NCBI GenBank assembly: GCA_030849805.1
Contig: JASANZ010002269.1
Span: 62,001 to 126,000, forward strand
Source: Sergeia podlipaevii
Taxonomy: Eukaryota; Euglenozoa; Kinetoplastea; Trypanosomatida; Trypanosomatidae
Length of the DNA stretch: 64,000 nucleotides
Direction: 5' to 3'
The number at the start of each line of letters is the position of its first letter. Position 1 is the first letter of the stretch. This document shows, piece by piece, positions 9,088-21,965 of the stretch. The position numbers and the translations under genes are program-made. The notes beneath the pieces are model-generated. The model saw nothing but the letters and a program-made list of their open reading frames with translations, had not been told where the DNA came from and ran no database searches.

Positions 9088-12000
9088 ATGCCGCTATACC
9101 CACCGTATAGCTCCCCCTTCTCTGGTCATCAGGGTCGTATTTTACGCGTTGGCAAAGGTCTCGCATGCCCCTTTCGGCAAATCTCCGACGCCATCAGTGC
9201 CTCTCAGCCGTATGATCGCATCGAAATTGAGAGCGGTGACTACTACGAGTCCATTTCCATTGTGCATCCTTTAGAAGTGTGTAGCTCTAAGGATGATGAG
9301 AGCCCTGTTATTGTGGCTAGGGGGCCATGTGTCACTGTCAACGATCTCGGCCCTATTCTCATTGAGGGATTACGTGTCATTGCCAAGGGAAGCAAGCAGG
9401 CGGATAGCATGTCCGTTCTCGTTGTGCATGGAAGTCCGCTCATCCGTAACTGCGTGCTCTCCGCTGTACACATTTCAAACGACTCGACACCGGTCATTCA
9501 GTACTGCAAAGTTGAGCACGCTGACTTTGGCTGTGGAATCCGCATTAGTGACACGGGGGGCGGCGAGATTGCGTATAACAGCATTGCCTTTCATCCTGAA
9601 GAATGTCTGCGCGTCCACACCGGTGGGTCTGTGAACATCCACAACAACACCTTTCTTCAGAAGGAGCAGCACCGTGCGATTGTGATGATTGCTGGCATTG
9701 ACGGCGGCAAACCATCAGAAAATAATATTTTCTTCTGCGACAACATCGTCTCTGGCAATGGTGAAGCCACTGTGGAGCAACACCTTGACCCGGTCCTTGC
9801 ACTCACGTCGCAGCAGCTTATTTCTGGTGATGTGTACTCTCCTGAGAGTCTTGTTCACATTTGCTGGGGAGTGAAGCCAATCATTCGCGGCAACTACTTG
9901 TGCAACGGTTTGCATGGTTTTCTCTTCGGTGGCATTAAGCTGCCGGAGGACAACTTTACCGATAATCGCATCTCAGCGTGCCGCGGTTGGGCCGTTGCCA
10001 TTAGAGAGAACACTGCATTGACGATGTTGCGGTGTGATATTCAAAAGTGCGCGGGCGCGATTCGTGTGGTGAGCAACACCATCAAAGCTAGCCCACATGG
10101 TATCCACTCTAGCGGCAGCGGCGCCAGCCGCTGCGTCTCGCAGGCCTCCTCTATGGCGGCAAGCAACATTGGTACGAGTAGCAAGCGGAGGCTGAGCTGC
10201 ATGACGCCTGGGGTTTTCTCCGCGGATGAGGCCCTTGACACGGACACTGAGGCGCCAACGGAGAACACAAACCTGGTACCTACTGTGATGCGAGGCATTA
10301 GCCTTCGTACTAGCGCATCACGTCGCCCCGTCACCCCACTCCCCCCTCCACACGAGATGAAGGAGCTCTTCTGCACTGAAATGTACAACGCGCTGTTTAG
10401 GAGAAGTCAATTAGAAGCCGCAGCTCTTGGCGCGGCACGGCAGAGCAGGCGTGCGACGATACGCAGTGCTTCGGCATTCATCCGCGATAATCCTTTCTTT
10501 AAGCAAGGCGAGTCAGTGAACATTCGAGAGTGTACTTTTCGTCGTATTCATCATTATGCTGTCTATCTCGAGAACTGCGTTGTGCAGCTCCTGGGATGCA
10601 GCTTTGTGGAGAACAGGTTTGGTCTCGTACTCAGCGGAAACTGCTCTGGATGCCAACTCAGTGAGAACAAGTTCGAGGCAAATGCAGCCGCGGCGATCTT
10701 GTGCATTCGTGAATCACGTGCTACACTTAGTGGCAACACCATCTCTGGTGGAGACGTGGTGGAGATACAGAGAAACTTCCGAAAGAAGGCGGATGATGAC
10801 GAGGGCAGAACAACTGAGGAGCGCTACTGTGGCTCCCACAAACCTGGGGAGGGAAACCCCTGCGTAAGCGCGTACGGCGTGTGCGTAGCGGATCGCTCCT
10901 ATATTAAGCTGTGTGGCAACACTATCTCTGGCAACAACACGAATATTATAGCACGTCGCGGAAGTCTCATACAGGTGGAGGATAATAATCTGCGACAGGC
11001 AAAGTTTAGTCACTTAACTCTTGTGAGGGACTCACAAGCAATCGTGTGCAACAACACGCTTAGTGAAAGCGAGCGACACGCGATGATGATAACGCGTAAT
11101 GCCAGGGCCATTGTCGTTCAAAACTCTTTTCAGGTCACTGGTGACGCTGGCCTCTGTACGCGCCGCACAAGTCATGTGGAGCTCCGCGACAACACCTTTC
11201 ACGCCTGTACGCGTGCGCTTCTTGTTCAGCGTGCGGGAAAACTCCACGCTGAGGATAACAAATTTTCTCTCGGTAACTACAGCGTAGTCGTTGAGGGCGA
11301 CTGCTCGGAGTGCACCATCGTTCGCTGCCAGTTCTATACCACCACCTCCAGCTTTATCAAGGCGTCTGGGATGTGCATGGTCGCATGCCGCGCCAACAAG
11401 TTCGATAGCTGTCTCGGCACCTCACTGATCTTCTCCAGCGGCGCTGAGGCCATGATCGAAAAGTGCTCGATGGTTGAAACGAAGAAAGGCTTTGTTCAAG
11501 TAGACGGGGCAGTACTAATGATGCGCGCATGCACGCTAGACCACAGCAAAGGCTATGGTGTGAGCACGATTGGGGAGTCAAGTGGCAGTATTCGAGAATG
11601 TGACGTGAAGCGGTGCAGTTACGCTGCCATCAGTCTTGGCGACCACTCTGATTTCACGGTTAGTGAGACCAACATCACGGGCTGCGAAGGGATTGGCATT
11701 GAGGTATTTGGCGGGAGCACCATACGCAGCAACCGTGTTGATGGCTGGGACCCAACAGCTGAGGAGAACACGCTCATTGGCATCAAGGCCTCTGGTACGT
11801 CTAGTGCAACTTTATCATGCAATTCTCTTTTGGACTGTCACTTTGGCATCGTGCTTGAACAGGACGCAGCGGTTGTTGTGCAAAACAGTACCATTACCAG
11901 CTCTGTCAATGCCGCCATCATGGTACATGGCAGCGCTGCGGGAAGTCACTTCACGGGGGTGAAAATTGAGGGATCAGACGCAGTGGGCGTTCATCTGCAG

Positions 12001-15000
12001 AATGGCGCTGCGTGCAGCTTCTCTGATTGCACTGTCGATGATGTAGGAACTCACAGTCTCACGCTGGTTGGGGCAGGTGCTGCTCACTTTACCCACTGCG
12101 TGCTGACCAGCTCCTCCGCGTGCGAGGTGCTAGCGGATATGCACTATACACTCCCAATTGTAATGAATAGCGTGCTCGTGCGAAAGCTGAGAAAGTTGCT
12201 TTCAGAGGAGCATGTGCAGCGGACGTTTCGGTCATCGCTTACGAGCACGCACTGCCTCACTGTTTGTCACAGCAACAGCAGTGAAAGAGACGGCCCTGCT
12301 GCGCTGCAGCAAACGCACAAGAAGAAGTTCTCCTCGACATTACCAGGATCAAGCCATGGAATCCGAAGCGGCAGCATGGGCAAGTCGACCGGGTGCACGT
12401 GTCTTGTAGATTGTGTAGTGGGAACTGATAGCACACAGCAGGGTGTTGTGTGCCGAAGTGGATCTGTCTCTTTATCGCACTGCAGGGTAGTAGCTAGTTT
12501 ATCCTGCGACGACAACCCGCGCGCCAACGCACACCCGCGACAAAAATTGAAGCGACGTTTGCATGCAGCAGGTACAGGAGGCCTGCTTTCTGCCGCGTTA
12601 GGAGCGACGCTACCAGGAGCAAGTAGCACTGGTACCTCTACAGTAGCGGCACGACTCTCTATCGGCGCTGCTGGTATCAGCACGCCCAGTGGGGCTCTCA
12701 CTCATACCAGCAGCGCCAGCAGTATGACGTATGATTATAAATACACCGATGGCGCCGCCAACACCGGTGTTGGTGTATACGTGGCAGATGGAGGGCGTCT
12801 GACAATGGATCAATGCCAGGTTGAGGAGTGCGCATTGGCTGCCTACATGGTAGAGCCGCTGGCACAAGCGTCAGTGAGCAACTGCACAGTTGCCAAATGC
12901 AAGGTAGGGCTTCTCTTTATCGCTACTCCATCGATAGCGGCGAGCGCGGCAACTTCGCGTCCACAGAGCGCGAGATTGGTGCCTACATTGAATAAGATTG
13001 ATACATGCCCGTCACGCTTCAGTTCCCTCACAGTGCAGGATTGCACCTTTGCAGCAGCGCACTACTTAACTGGGTCTTGCGCACTCATGGAGTCTTCTCT
13101 GGTACGACGGTGCGAGGTCGGCGTGCGAGGTGATCATGGCGCGACAATACTGATGGTGCGCTCCAAGATTGAGGACTGCCGCAGTCATGGCATCCACTTG
13201 CATGGTCGTCCATCCGCTTATTCACAATTTCACGGCGTACGAGTCTCACTCTGCAGCGGGCATGGCATATGGCAGGACGCTGGTGTTGGTGGCGGCGCTT
13301 TTGCGGTGAAGCCAATCATGAACATAGCCATGCCTTCAGTGTTGGTGTCACCTATGGAAACGCCGACACTGAATGCTTCTCCTTCCGCTGTGCACTCCGT
13401 GCCACCTGCTGCAGCAGCGACCGCACAGTCGCTTCGCCATGACGCATCAATGCCTTCCTTAGATGACGCCATGGCGCAGTGTATATCCTTCCATGGTTGC
13501 GAGGTGTGTGATAATGCAGAGGGCGGCGCTCACCTCGAAGCGGATGTTTGCCTAGCAGACTGTTTGTTTCGCGGGAACGGTGACGTTGGTTTGCACACTG
13601 CAGGATCAGCTGTCTGTGTTATGCTCTATCAATGTCACTTCACCACAGGTGACGATATCACCAGTACTTTCGCAGCAGATGATGTCGTTCCTTCCAGTGA
13701 AGACGGCGTCAGCGTACCAACGCATGATAAGAAGCGAGTTGGTGGATCGTATGGCGAGGTCGTGCACGTGAGAGTGGAAGGTGGTGCCTCTATCGCCCTT
13801 GCGCACTGTGTGACAGAGCGAGGCAGCACTGGGCTCGCCCTTGTTGGCGCCGCAGCGTGTCGTCTAGAACATTGTGTCTTGCAAGGCCACTCTCGAGCTG
13901 CAATCACACTTGCTTTTGGCGGAGCGACACTGGTGATGGTGAGCACCGCCTCTCCATACTCTTACATGACGCCATGGACAGAAGGTGGCAGGGAGACCTC
14001 TGAGGGGAAGGTGGTGGATCCCGTGACGCGGGCGAGCCCCAAGGCCACGATGAACCGCGTTCACTTCTCCCCAAATGATATGAAAGGCTTTGACACACCG
14101 CTACAGGGAATACGGATGACAAGCCCTAGTCCAGGTTTCCCACCACTTCCTATTTCATCTAATATGGCGGTGGACAGTACGCCTTCTGGTCTCGCAGCTG
14201 GAGGCAGTCAAATAGTAACGCATTGCCACTTTCTCAGCACGACATTTGAAGACTGCGCCACTGGACTACTCGTTGAGGAGAAGCCTGGCATGGAAGCCAC
14301 GGGGACTGCGCTAGCTGCTTCGTCCATGATGATGGCGCCACATTTGCCATCCCAACAGGCTACCCCGCTGCTCACTCCTGCTAGCACTACAACAGCAGCA
14401 GGTATACACCGCCGTAGCGTTGCAAGTCGTCCCCCTGCTTTAGTTAGCACCTCATCTGCGTACACCGCCGTGTTTGACCGATGCAGCTTTACCAACTGCT
14501 CCACGTCACATGTGACACTCAAGGAGAGGTGTATATCCGCACTCTTCGCGCGCTGCTTCTTTTCTTGCTCTCCAGTGGCAATCGAGCTGCCGCCAGCGCC
14601 GGTGCTGAATGCTGACCAAGTGAAGATACGACAGTGTGAGTTTCAGGCGTGTGATACGGGTGTGCGTGTGGCCAGTGGAACCCATGTGCGCGTGATGGAA
14701 TGTAACTTTCTTGGAAACAGAGAGTACGCCGTCAGTGTACGTGGAGGCTTTGACGTAGAGCTAGAACGTAATACCTTTAGCGGCCATAGAGGTCCTGCGG
14801 CAGTTCTGCTAGCCCCTAGTATCGCTAGTCTTGAAGTCGGCACGCTCCGAGCTCAGCTCGAAAAAACAAAGCAAAATACATACGCAGCTGTGCGTGAGTG
14901 GCGTGATCGCATTGCAGCTGCTGCATCCTCTTCGCCTCAGTGGGTTGTGATGGGGTGTACTTTCTCTCACGACGCACGTAGTATTGTCGCACTATCCTCC

Positions 15001-17059
15001 GGACACCTGCCCACCGTGATGACGCCTTCACTGATCGTCCGAGACAATCACTTTAGTGGGAGTACCGTCGCGGTCACGTGCAGACAGCTTGAGGCCGATC
15101 GGGAGCTGTGGCAGGCGGAGGTCAGTGCGCTAGCGCCCGTGCCTGTATCAGTACTTCGGGAGGCAGATGGTGATGCTGGTGGGCAGGAAGAGGCGGCGTT
15201 TCAGCGACAGGAGAGAGAAAGCAATATTGACACGGTAGACTCGATGCCTTCTTCTTCTTCCTCTCGGGAGCGGGTCGACCGCTGCAGCACCTCCTCTGGT
15301 GCAGGACTTGTGGATGCTGATGTGGCGCTCCTCGCCAATATCTTCAAGGGCTGCGAGGTTGGCTGCGAGGTGTTGGGGCATGTCAGGCCTCAGCTCTGGC
15401 GCAACCAATTTTATGCTAGTGTACGTGGCGGCCTTGTTGTGTCCGGTGAAGGCGCTCGACCAATTGTGGTGGAGAACTGCTTTGAGGAACATGGCGCGGT
15501 GACACCAAACGCAGAGAGAAAAGACGGGAGAGCAGACCGAAATGCTCTAGAAGTGTTGCTCGACGTTACGGAGGAGACCCTGCGCGTGATGGAGAGGCAG
15601 GCTGCGGTGCGTGTGCGCGATAGCGGTGGTGGCCACTTTTCCTGCAATGTGTGGCGCTGCAATCAAATGGCGTTGTATCTAGACGATGCAGAAGCTTCTT
15701 CGATGCGCAACGCTGTGACGGTCACCGATAACTACTTTCTCTGCAATCGAAATGCGTTGCGTGCTTCTGGCGCGTGCCGTGCAAGAGTGATCAACAATGT
15801 CTTTACTGGTGGCACGCTACATGACGTGAGCCTTTCCACTATTGGAGGCATTGACACGGCTGCGTCGGTGGCGGCTAGTGGTGGGTTCGCTGCCATTGCA
15901 CAGCCTACAGGCGTGTTGCTTGCCTACAATCGCTTTGGGTCCCTCAGCGTGCCTTGCGCGGTGCGCCTACACACAGAAGCGAGCGTATCACTTTACCGTA
16001 ACATTTTCTCCTCGAATGCACACGTTGCGGTATACATCGCGCCGCGCTGTGTTGTCTATGCCAGAGAGTGCCTGTTTTTTGGTGTTGACACCGCACTCCG
16101 CGCTGAGGCCGACGCGCTGTGCCACATTTCTCGATGCAGGTTTGTGCAGCACGCAGAGGCCGCAGTGCTTGCGCATCAAGGAAGTGCCGTGTACGCCACT
16201 CAGTGTGCCTTTGTCGCCTACCCGGATCACCGCACCGTTGTGCACAGCGATGAGTCCAGTGGGTGCTATGAGTACTGCACTTTTTACGCCCCTATGAAGT
16301 GGAGCGGCCCCGCTGACCCTGTGTTTGAAGTCAGTGCAGCGCAGGTGTCTATGCAGTGCTGTTACTTTCAAGGCAAAATGCAAGCATTGCACCTTGAGTC
16401 CAAGAGCGATGCCAGCGTCACTGCGTGTGGCTTTCTCGGTCCCGATGTAGGTGTATTGGTGCGGTCATACAACAAAAATGTGGTGCTTGATCAGAATATC
16501 TTCTGGGCAAACCGTCTGGCCGCAGTACGGCTGATGGAGCAGTGCACAGGTGAGATAAAGGGCAACGCCATGCCGAGCGGGGGTATCGTCGCGTTTGGTG
16601 CACACGCGGTGGAGATAACGAATGAGATAGCACTAGCGCAGTCGCCCTTTAGTGAGCCTACAACAATCACCATTCCAGAAAACGAAGAGTTCGTGCTGCA
16701 GCTGTATGCCGCCGCTGTGGGTGATGCCCCTGCATGGGCTGCCATTGTGGCACCCCCAGCAGCACTTGTTGAAGTTGATGGAGGAGGTCTCACCAGGGAA
16801 GCCTCGGGTCAGGAACAACTCGGGGAAGGAAGCGGGAATGCAGAGGATTGTAATGCAGGAGGCGAAGCTCAAAAGTACTCTGGGAAACAGCAGCGTGAGG
16901 GGCAGCAACGTGGAACAGGAGGCAGCCACGCCTTTGAAAAGCTGCAAGAGGCGTACGGTGGTGAAGCCAGCATGGACGCGTCTCGCAAAGCTGCGGCTAC
17001 GCAGAACGTACTATCTTCCAAGGCGAGCTCTCAGACTGTGATCAACAAGGCAGCAAAGA

Positions 17060-17090
<31 letters not shown>

Positions 17091-20000
17091 GGGTCAGAAA
17101 AAGAAAAATGTGCTGCAGCCCCCGCCCCCACCGCGCGCACGCCTCATCGAGGACACAGAGGCGATAAGAGAAGTAGATGCGGGGGAGCTTCTGCGCCAAG
17201 CGAAGAAGGCACTTGAGCAGCTTCAAGAGTGGCATGAATGCGAAAACGAAGCCTGTGCCACCTACAATCCGCTTCTACCACGTTCTGTTTCTGACAATAG
17301 GAAGAACTCTACAGCGCAGACGCAGGACAATACAACCGAGACTGCAGCTTCACCGAAAGTCGCTGTGATGACTCTCATTGACGCTCTCAGGCAAAGAAGA
17401 AAAAAGCAGCTGGGAGAAGAGAAGAGCACTTTTGGTCACGCACCTCCATCTTCCTCCGTCGCGGTACGCGATGAGTACGAGACATACACCTCGCCATTTT
17501 CTGTTGACCAACAGAGTAGTACCTTTAGAGGCGGCGCCTCCACGCGCAGCGATGTGGCCTCCTCACAGGGATGGGCAATGGGGATGAGCATTAGGAAGCG
17601 TGGCAGCACGCGGCCGATGAGTACGCACACCGCAGAGGATGGAGACAACGCAGGAGAAGGAAGCGGCGGTGGGCCCGCGAGGTCGCAGAAGACGTGGAAT
17701 CCTCACTTCTCCCGCGTCAAAAGGCCCACGGAGTACGCTAGCAGTGCGAGCATCGAGGCAGCTGCGGCGCAGCTAAGCGAGAAGCGGCAGCGGCGAAGAC
17801 GTCATCCACTCCTCAGCACCAATCTTCAGTATCAAGTGTGTGAAATGCAATACTTGAAGCCGCCTCTGAAATCTCTGAGGACCTATGTTCTTCAACGAGA
17901 AAACAAGGTGAACGGTTTTGATATTATTCCCTCCAGCAGCATGCGAGAACGGTTTCCTTCTTACGCAAAGCAACTTTATTTTCTCACGGACAATATTGGA
18001 TTTGATCTCTTTTACGGTGAGTTTTGTCTCAGGACAGAGGAGTACTGCGCGCCATACACGCCCCACTCAACTGTGCCAGAGGAGGAGGAAGCGGAAACCA
18101 AGAGTCAGCACAGTAATGAAAATGAAGCATATCATAACTATGTGGATTGGTCGTGGTTCCAGGGGGGTGACGATGCGCTGGATTCACAAAATAGATCAGG
18201 CGGGCTCTCGCTAGTTTCTCTCTACGCCGTTGAGTGCGAAGATCCGAAGTCGGTCCCCTCCTCACCTCATTCTACAGAGCTTCCTGGTAATAAGGCAGGC
18301 GGCACCAGACGTGTGAGGCGGGTAAGGTCAATGAAATTGGCCTCAAAGACAAGTAGCGGACGTGGTGAGGATACCGTCTCTCCTGCCGCCGTCGACGCCA
18401 TTGACGGGGACGATGCAAAGCGGATTGAAAATCGCGAAAAAGGCATCGAGGGAGGCAAAAACCCTGTAGCCTCCACCGTTCGGAAGAAGGAGAAGAAAAG
18501 TACAGCGGAGGGGTCCAGCAAGAAAGACGGACAAGATGCAAAGACAAAGGGCGAGGCCAACAACAAGAACAAAGACAAGAAGAAGAAGAAGAAGAAAATG
18601 AAGAAGAGACCAAGTTCGTCTGGAACAGATTTGATGCAGCTGCTCCTCGCTGCGCGAAAACGCGCCAGGCCGGAAGAGAAAAGTGTTGCCGCGAATGGAA
18701 AAGGGGTTCTGGCGGGAGAAGAAAGCAACTTGGTACACATCACCATCGACGAAACACCGCTACCTCTCGACAACAGCAGCAGCAAACACAACAAGGAAGC
18801 ACCACTCTCGCTCAATGATCAAATGAAAAAGGGAAAATCCTCGCTTTCATCTGATGTGAGAATGAAGAGTAGGAATGTATCGTCACCGCCCGACGAGAGC
18901 ACGCACATCAGCGAAGCATCCCTTTCGTGCAGCAGTCGAAACCACGTGAGCGAAGCACCGCTGCCACATGATGATCTTAAGCAGGTTCACGAAGTATCAC
19001 TGCTGTTCGATGATAGTGCGCACGCCAGTGAAGCACTACCGCTGTTCAGTAGTCAAAACCACGAAAGCGAGGTACCACCATCATGCACTGCACGGGCACA
19101 CAACAGCGGCGCACTGGTGCCGCCCAATAGCGGAAAACAAGACGGCGGGGAACCAAGAAAGTCGCTGAGCAAGTTCGGTGGCTCTAGCATTCACAATCTC
19201 GCACCTATGCTTCAGAGCGTCACCTCGCTTTTAGAACTGCAGCTGGACGAGAACGCGGCCATCATGGCAAGCCGCGACCATTCCTACCACCACCATCATA
19301 AGAAGCTGAGGAATCAGCAGCGATATCAAATGGAATCCCCTTCTGCGCATAATGAGTCCACCTCCTCCATGGCATTCAATGGCTCTCTGCGGCAGTCACA
19401 TCAGGAGACAGCAGCGTTCAGCTCAACACATCGATCATCCAATTTAGGGCAGAATGACTCCGAGACAGTACGACCATCCCGACGCTCCTCCTTCTTCTCC
19501 TCCATTGGGACCGCTGCCACCTCCGTCAAGCGCGAGAGTTCTGGAAATGCTAGCGTATCTGGGCAGCAGCAACAGACTGACTTCCAGAGAAAGAAGCGCT
19601 CGAAATTCACAGAGGGGCTGCCGCCACTGAGCCCCCACCGCGTTTCCAAGAGGATAGAGAAGTATTCCACATCCCTTTTATCACCGAATGGCATCACAGC
19701 AAATGCGCCACGAGAGCCTTCCACGATCAATGAAGGCATCATCAGCAGTTCTGGCAGTGTCAGCGACAATATTGGCGGCGTTAGTGGCGATGATGATCGG
19801 GGACACGGCAGCGAGAGTGCTGAGCAGCCTACCATCTCGACGACGCTCTCCTTAGAGGAGGACAACTCTTTTCATTCTTCTTGGACTTCTGATCATGTCC
19901 AGGGGTCAGCGCGGTCCCACCTCCCCACAGATCAGCAAGGCACTGCACATGAAGAAGGTAGAGTGGCTACGTCTCCGTTGCCTCAAATGGCGATTTCTGC

Positions 20001-21393
20001 ACTTCGTCGTGCAAATCCGCGCCGCTCCCCTGAGCTTGTCTCACCCTTCGCGGAAGAGTTTGCTCCACCACATACACCGCCGCTGCGACAGCCGTCACAA
20101 GAGCCCACAATGTCTGCAACGTTAAGCAAGTGGCACCAGGAGCGCATGGCGTGGTCTGCAAAACAACGGGAGCTGCAGCAGCAGCAACTGCTCCTCTCCA
20201 GCACAAGCAGCTCTACAATGGCAACGCAGGAACAGTCGCCAGATCACGGAGAAGGACATGGAAGGAAGCTGATGGAGGACGAAGACGTGTTCGGCATGGC
20301 CGACCTGCAGTTTGCGCAGACCCTGGAAGATGTGATTGAAATTCTGCATGAGCTAGCGTGCAAGCGAGCGGAGGCCGGGGGACCTCTGGATACCCACTCC
20401 ATTGAAGCTGTTCTGGATTGTACACATTTGGACTTCTTTGTGCGATCTCGCGTGCACTACAGCTGTGATCACAACAACAGTCGCAGCGGCAGCGCGGCGA
20501 CTACTGCATCGCGCAGTCGCATGAGCACGCGGGATGGCAAGGACCGCAGTAAGACCAGAGGACGACTTGGCGAGGGAGTGCACGTACCTTTCTTGTCAGA
20601 AGTTGTACGCTCCGCCACTGGTGCTGAGCGAGTAGAACAAGGGAAGGAGGATGTGGAGGAAACGGTGGTGTATATTCGGTTGGGAAATGCAAAGGTGAGC
20701 AGCGACCACGACGGGGACAAGGATGCTGTGCGAAGCAAGGCACGTGGTAAGGTGGTGGCACCTTATCTTGCGATCGTCATGCGTGAGGGTCGCATGGAGT
20801 TGAAACTTGCTACTGTGGAGTTGCCGCTTTGGTCTATCTCAGACACTTCCAAGGGACACCGAGCGTGTCAAGGGTACAAAGTGTTGCGTAGTTGCTGCTC
20901 CGCTGCATCATTGCAGCAGTTGTTAGAGCAGCGTCAAGCGGAGCAGGAGTACTCTCCCATTCTGATTCATGGAGATGCTTCAGACAACCTTCAGGGCTCT
21001 CTACCGTATGCGTCACGTACAACAGATGGAGCGCTAGACTTTACACGAGCTGAAAAGAAAACGCCCGTGCCGCCGCGCGCTCTTACGTTTGACGAATTGA
21101 AGGAGCGTCTGGCCGCCAGCACAGCAGCAAACACAGCGGCCGCCGGTAGAGCATCAGCAGCGGCGGTGGTTCATCCTGTCGCAGACAGCGCTGGCGTCTC
21201 TTACGCTTTCATAAAGCAAAATGGGGGACGTCGTGGTCCCGCTGCGCCGTCTCATCGTCCTCTCCATCACTTTAAGCGCCGACCCAAGCCAGCGGCTGCG
21301 GCACCGTTTAACCCTGCAAAGCCTGAAGAAACCACTCCGTTTAGTGAGAGCAGCAGGCCGCTTACGTACACAACCCGCCTTAAGTTAGAGTAA
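9088..21393 (+). CDS. Giant right-handed parallel beta-helix repeat protein
   Basis: The product is 4,101 residues, conceptually intact. About residues 10 to 2,510 consist of dozens of degenerate 20-25-residue coils of the parallel beta-helix (PbH1/CASH) type, with recurring patterns such as xNxFxxN, GIxxx, IxxCxFxxN and rows of Asn, Ser and Cys; they resemble NosD-, FBXO11- or SHCBP1-like beta-helices. No F-box is seen. The rest is mainly low complexity: poly-Gln near 2,660, Lys-rich near 3,165, Ser-rich segments and a ten-unit 13-residue repeat. Short ordered-looking islands lie at about 2,905-2,990 and 3,730-3,960. There is no signal peptide or membrane segment. Family members often bind proteins or glycans, or act as ubiquitin-ligase adaptors; here the role is unknown. 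The frame opens at TTG 9070; the ATG at 9088 is the first in frame. Confidence 0.85.
17061..17091 (+). repeat. CAA/CAG run encoding poly-Gln
   Basis: A mixed CAG/CAA trinucleotide run encodes about ten consecutive Gln near residue 2,660 of the giant beta-helix protein, just after the beta-helix region ends. It is likely a disordered linker. Confidence 0.85.
18748..19137 (+). repeat. Ten-unit 39-bp tandem coding repeat (13 residues per unit)
   Basis: Units start at 18748, 18787, 18826, 18865, 18904, 18943, 18982, 19021, 19060 and 19099 with no length change. The consensus is roughly His-x-Ser-Glu-Ala-x-Leu followed by six variable residues; clear units include HVSEAPLPHDDLK, HASEALPLFSSQN and HNKEAPLSLNDQM. 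Some units (second and third) are strongly decayed, but the phase holds. The repeat lies in the disordered C-terminal third of the giant beta-helix protein. Confidence 0.8.
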
Positions 21394-21965
21394 GCCAAGG
21401 CAAGAGAGGGAGGGGTACGAGTGTTGTGTTAAGGTGTACATGACCATTTTTATATATTTGTGTGTGTGTGTATATATTGTTTGTTGTATACTAGTAGCAT
21501 TTTTTGGCGACTTTAGCCACTTGAGGCATTGAACTTGAAGCATTCATGTAGAAAAAAAAAAAGAGATTGGCAAGCCTCGATTTAACTGCAGGACGCGCGC
21601 CTCGTTGCTTGCGCTACGCACGTATCATATCTTTTTTCTTCAGCCGCGCTTGAGTCGCTTTTGTTGCTGTTGTCTGACGCGCTCACGTGTTTGTTTGTTT
21701 GATTTCTGATATATAGTTATTCCATTTTTCTTTTCCCTCACTTCTTTCTTTCTTTCTTTTCTTGTCATGTTTTTTTTTACTTGCTAATTCAACACTTTGC
21801 GCGCGTGTGTATTTGGTACGGTGAGCACAAAGAAGTGAACGGGCAGAAGTGCAATCCACAACTCAGTTTCTACAAACAGTAAAAATATATATATTTGTGT
21901 GTGTGCGTGTGAAGGAAAAGGATAGGGTAGGGGAGGGTGGAAGTAAACAAGCTAAACTTTTGGAA
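21394..21965. other. Intergenic region, no gene seen
   Basis: This is 3' UTR with a GT/TA repeat (about 21455-21475), then a long pyrimidine-rich stretch (about 21721-21780) and the leader of the importin gene. No RNA gene was recognised. Confidence 0.7.
21824..21825 (+). promoter_or_regulatory. Candidate spliced-leader acceptor for the importin gene
   Basis: This is the first AG after the CTTT-rich tract (about 21724-21780). It would leave a leader of about 140 nt before the ATG at 21966. Confidence 0.35.
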
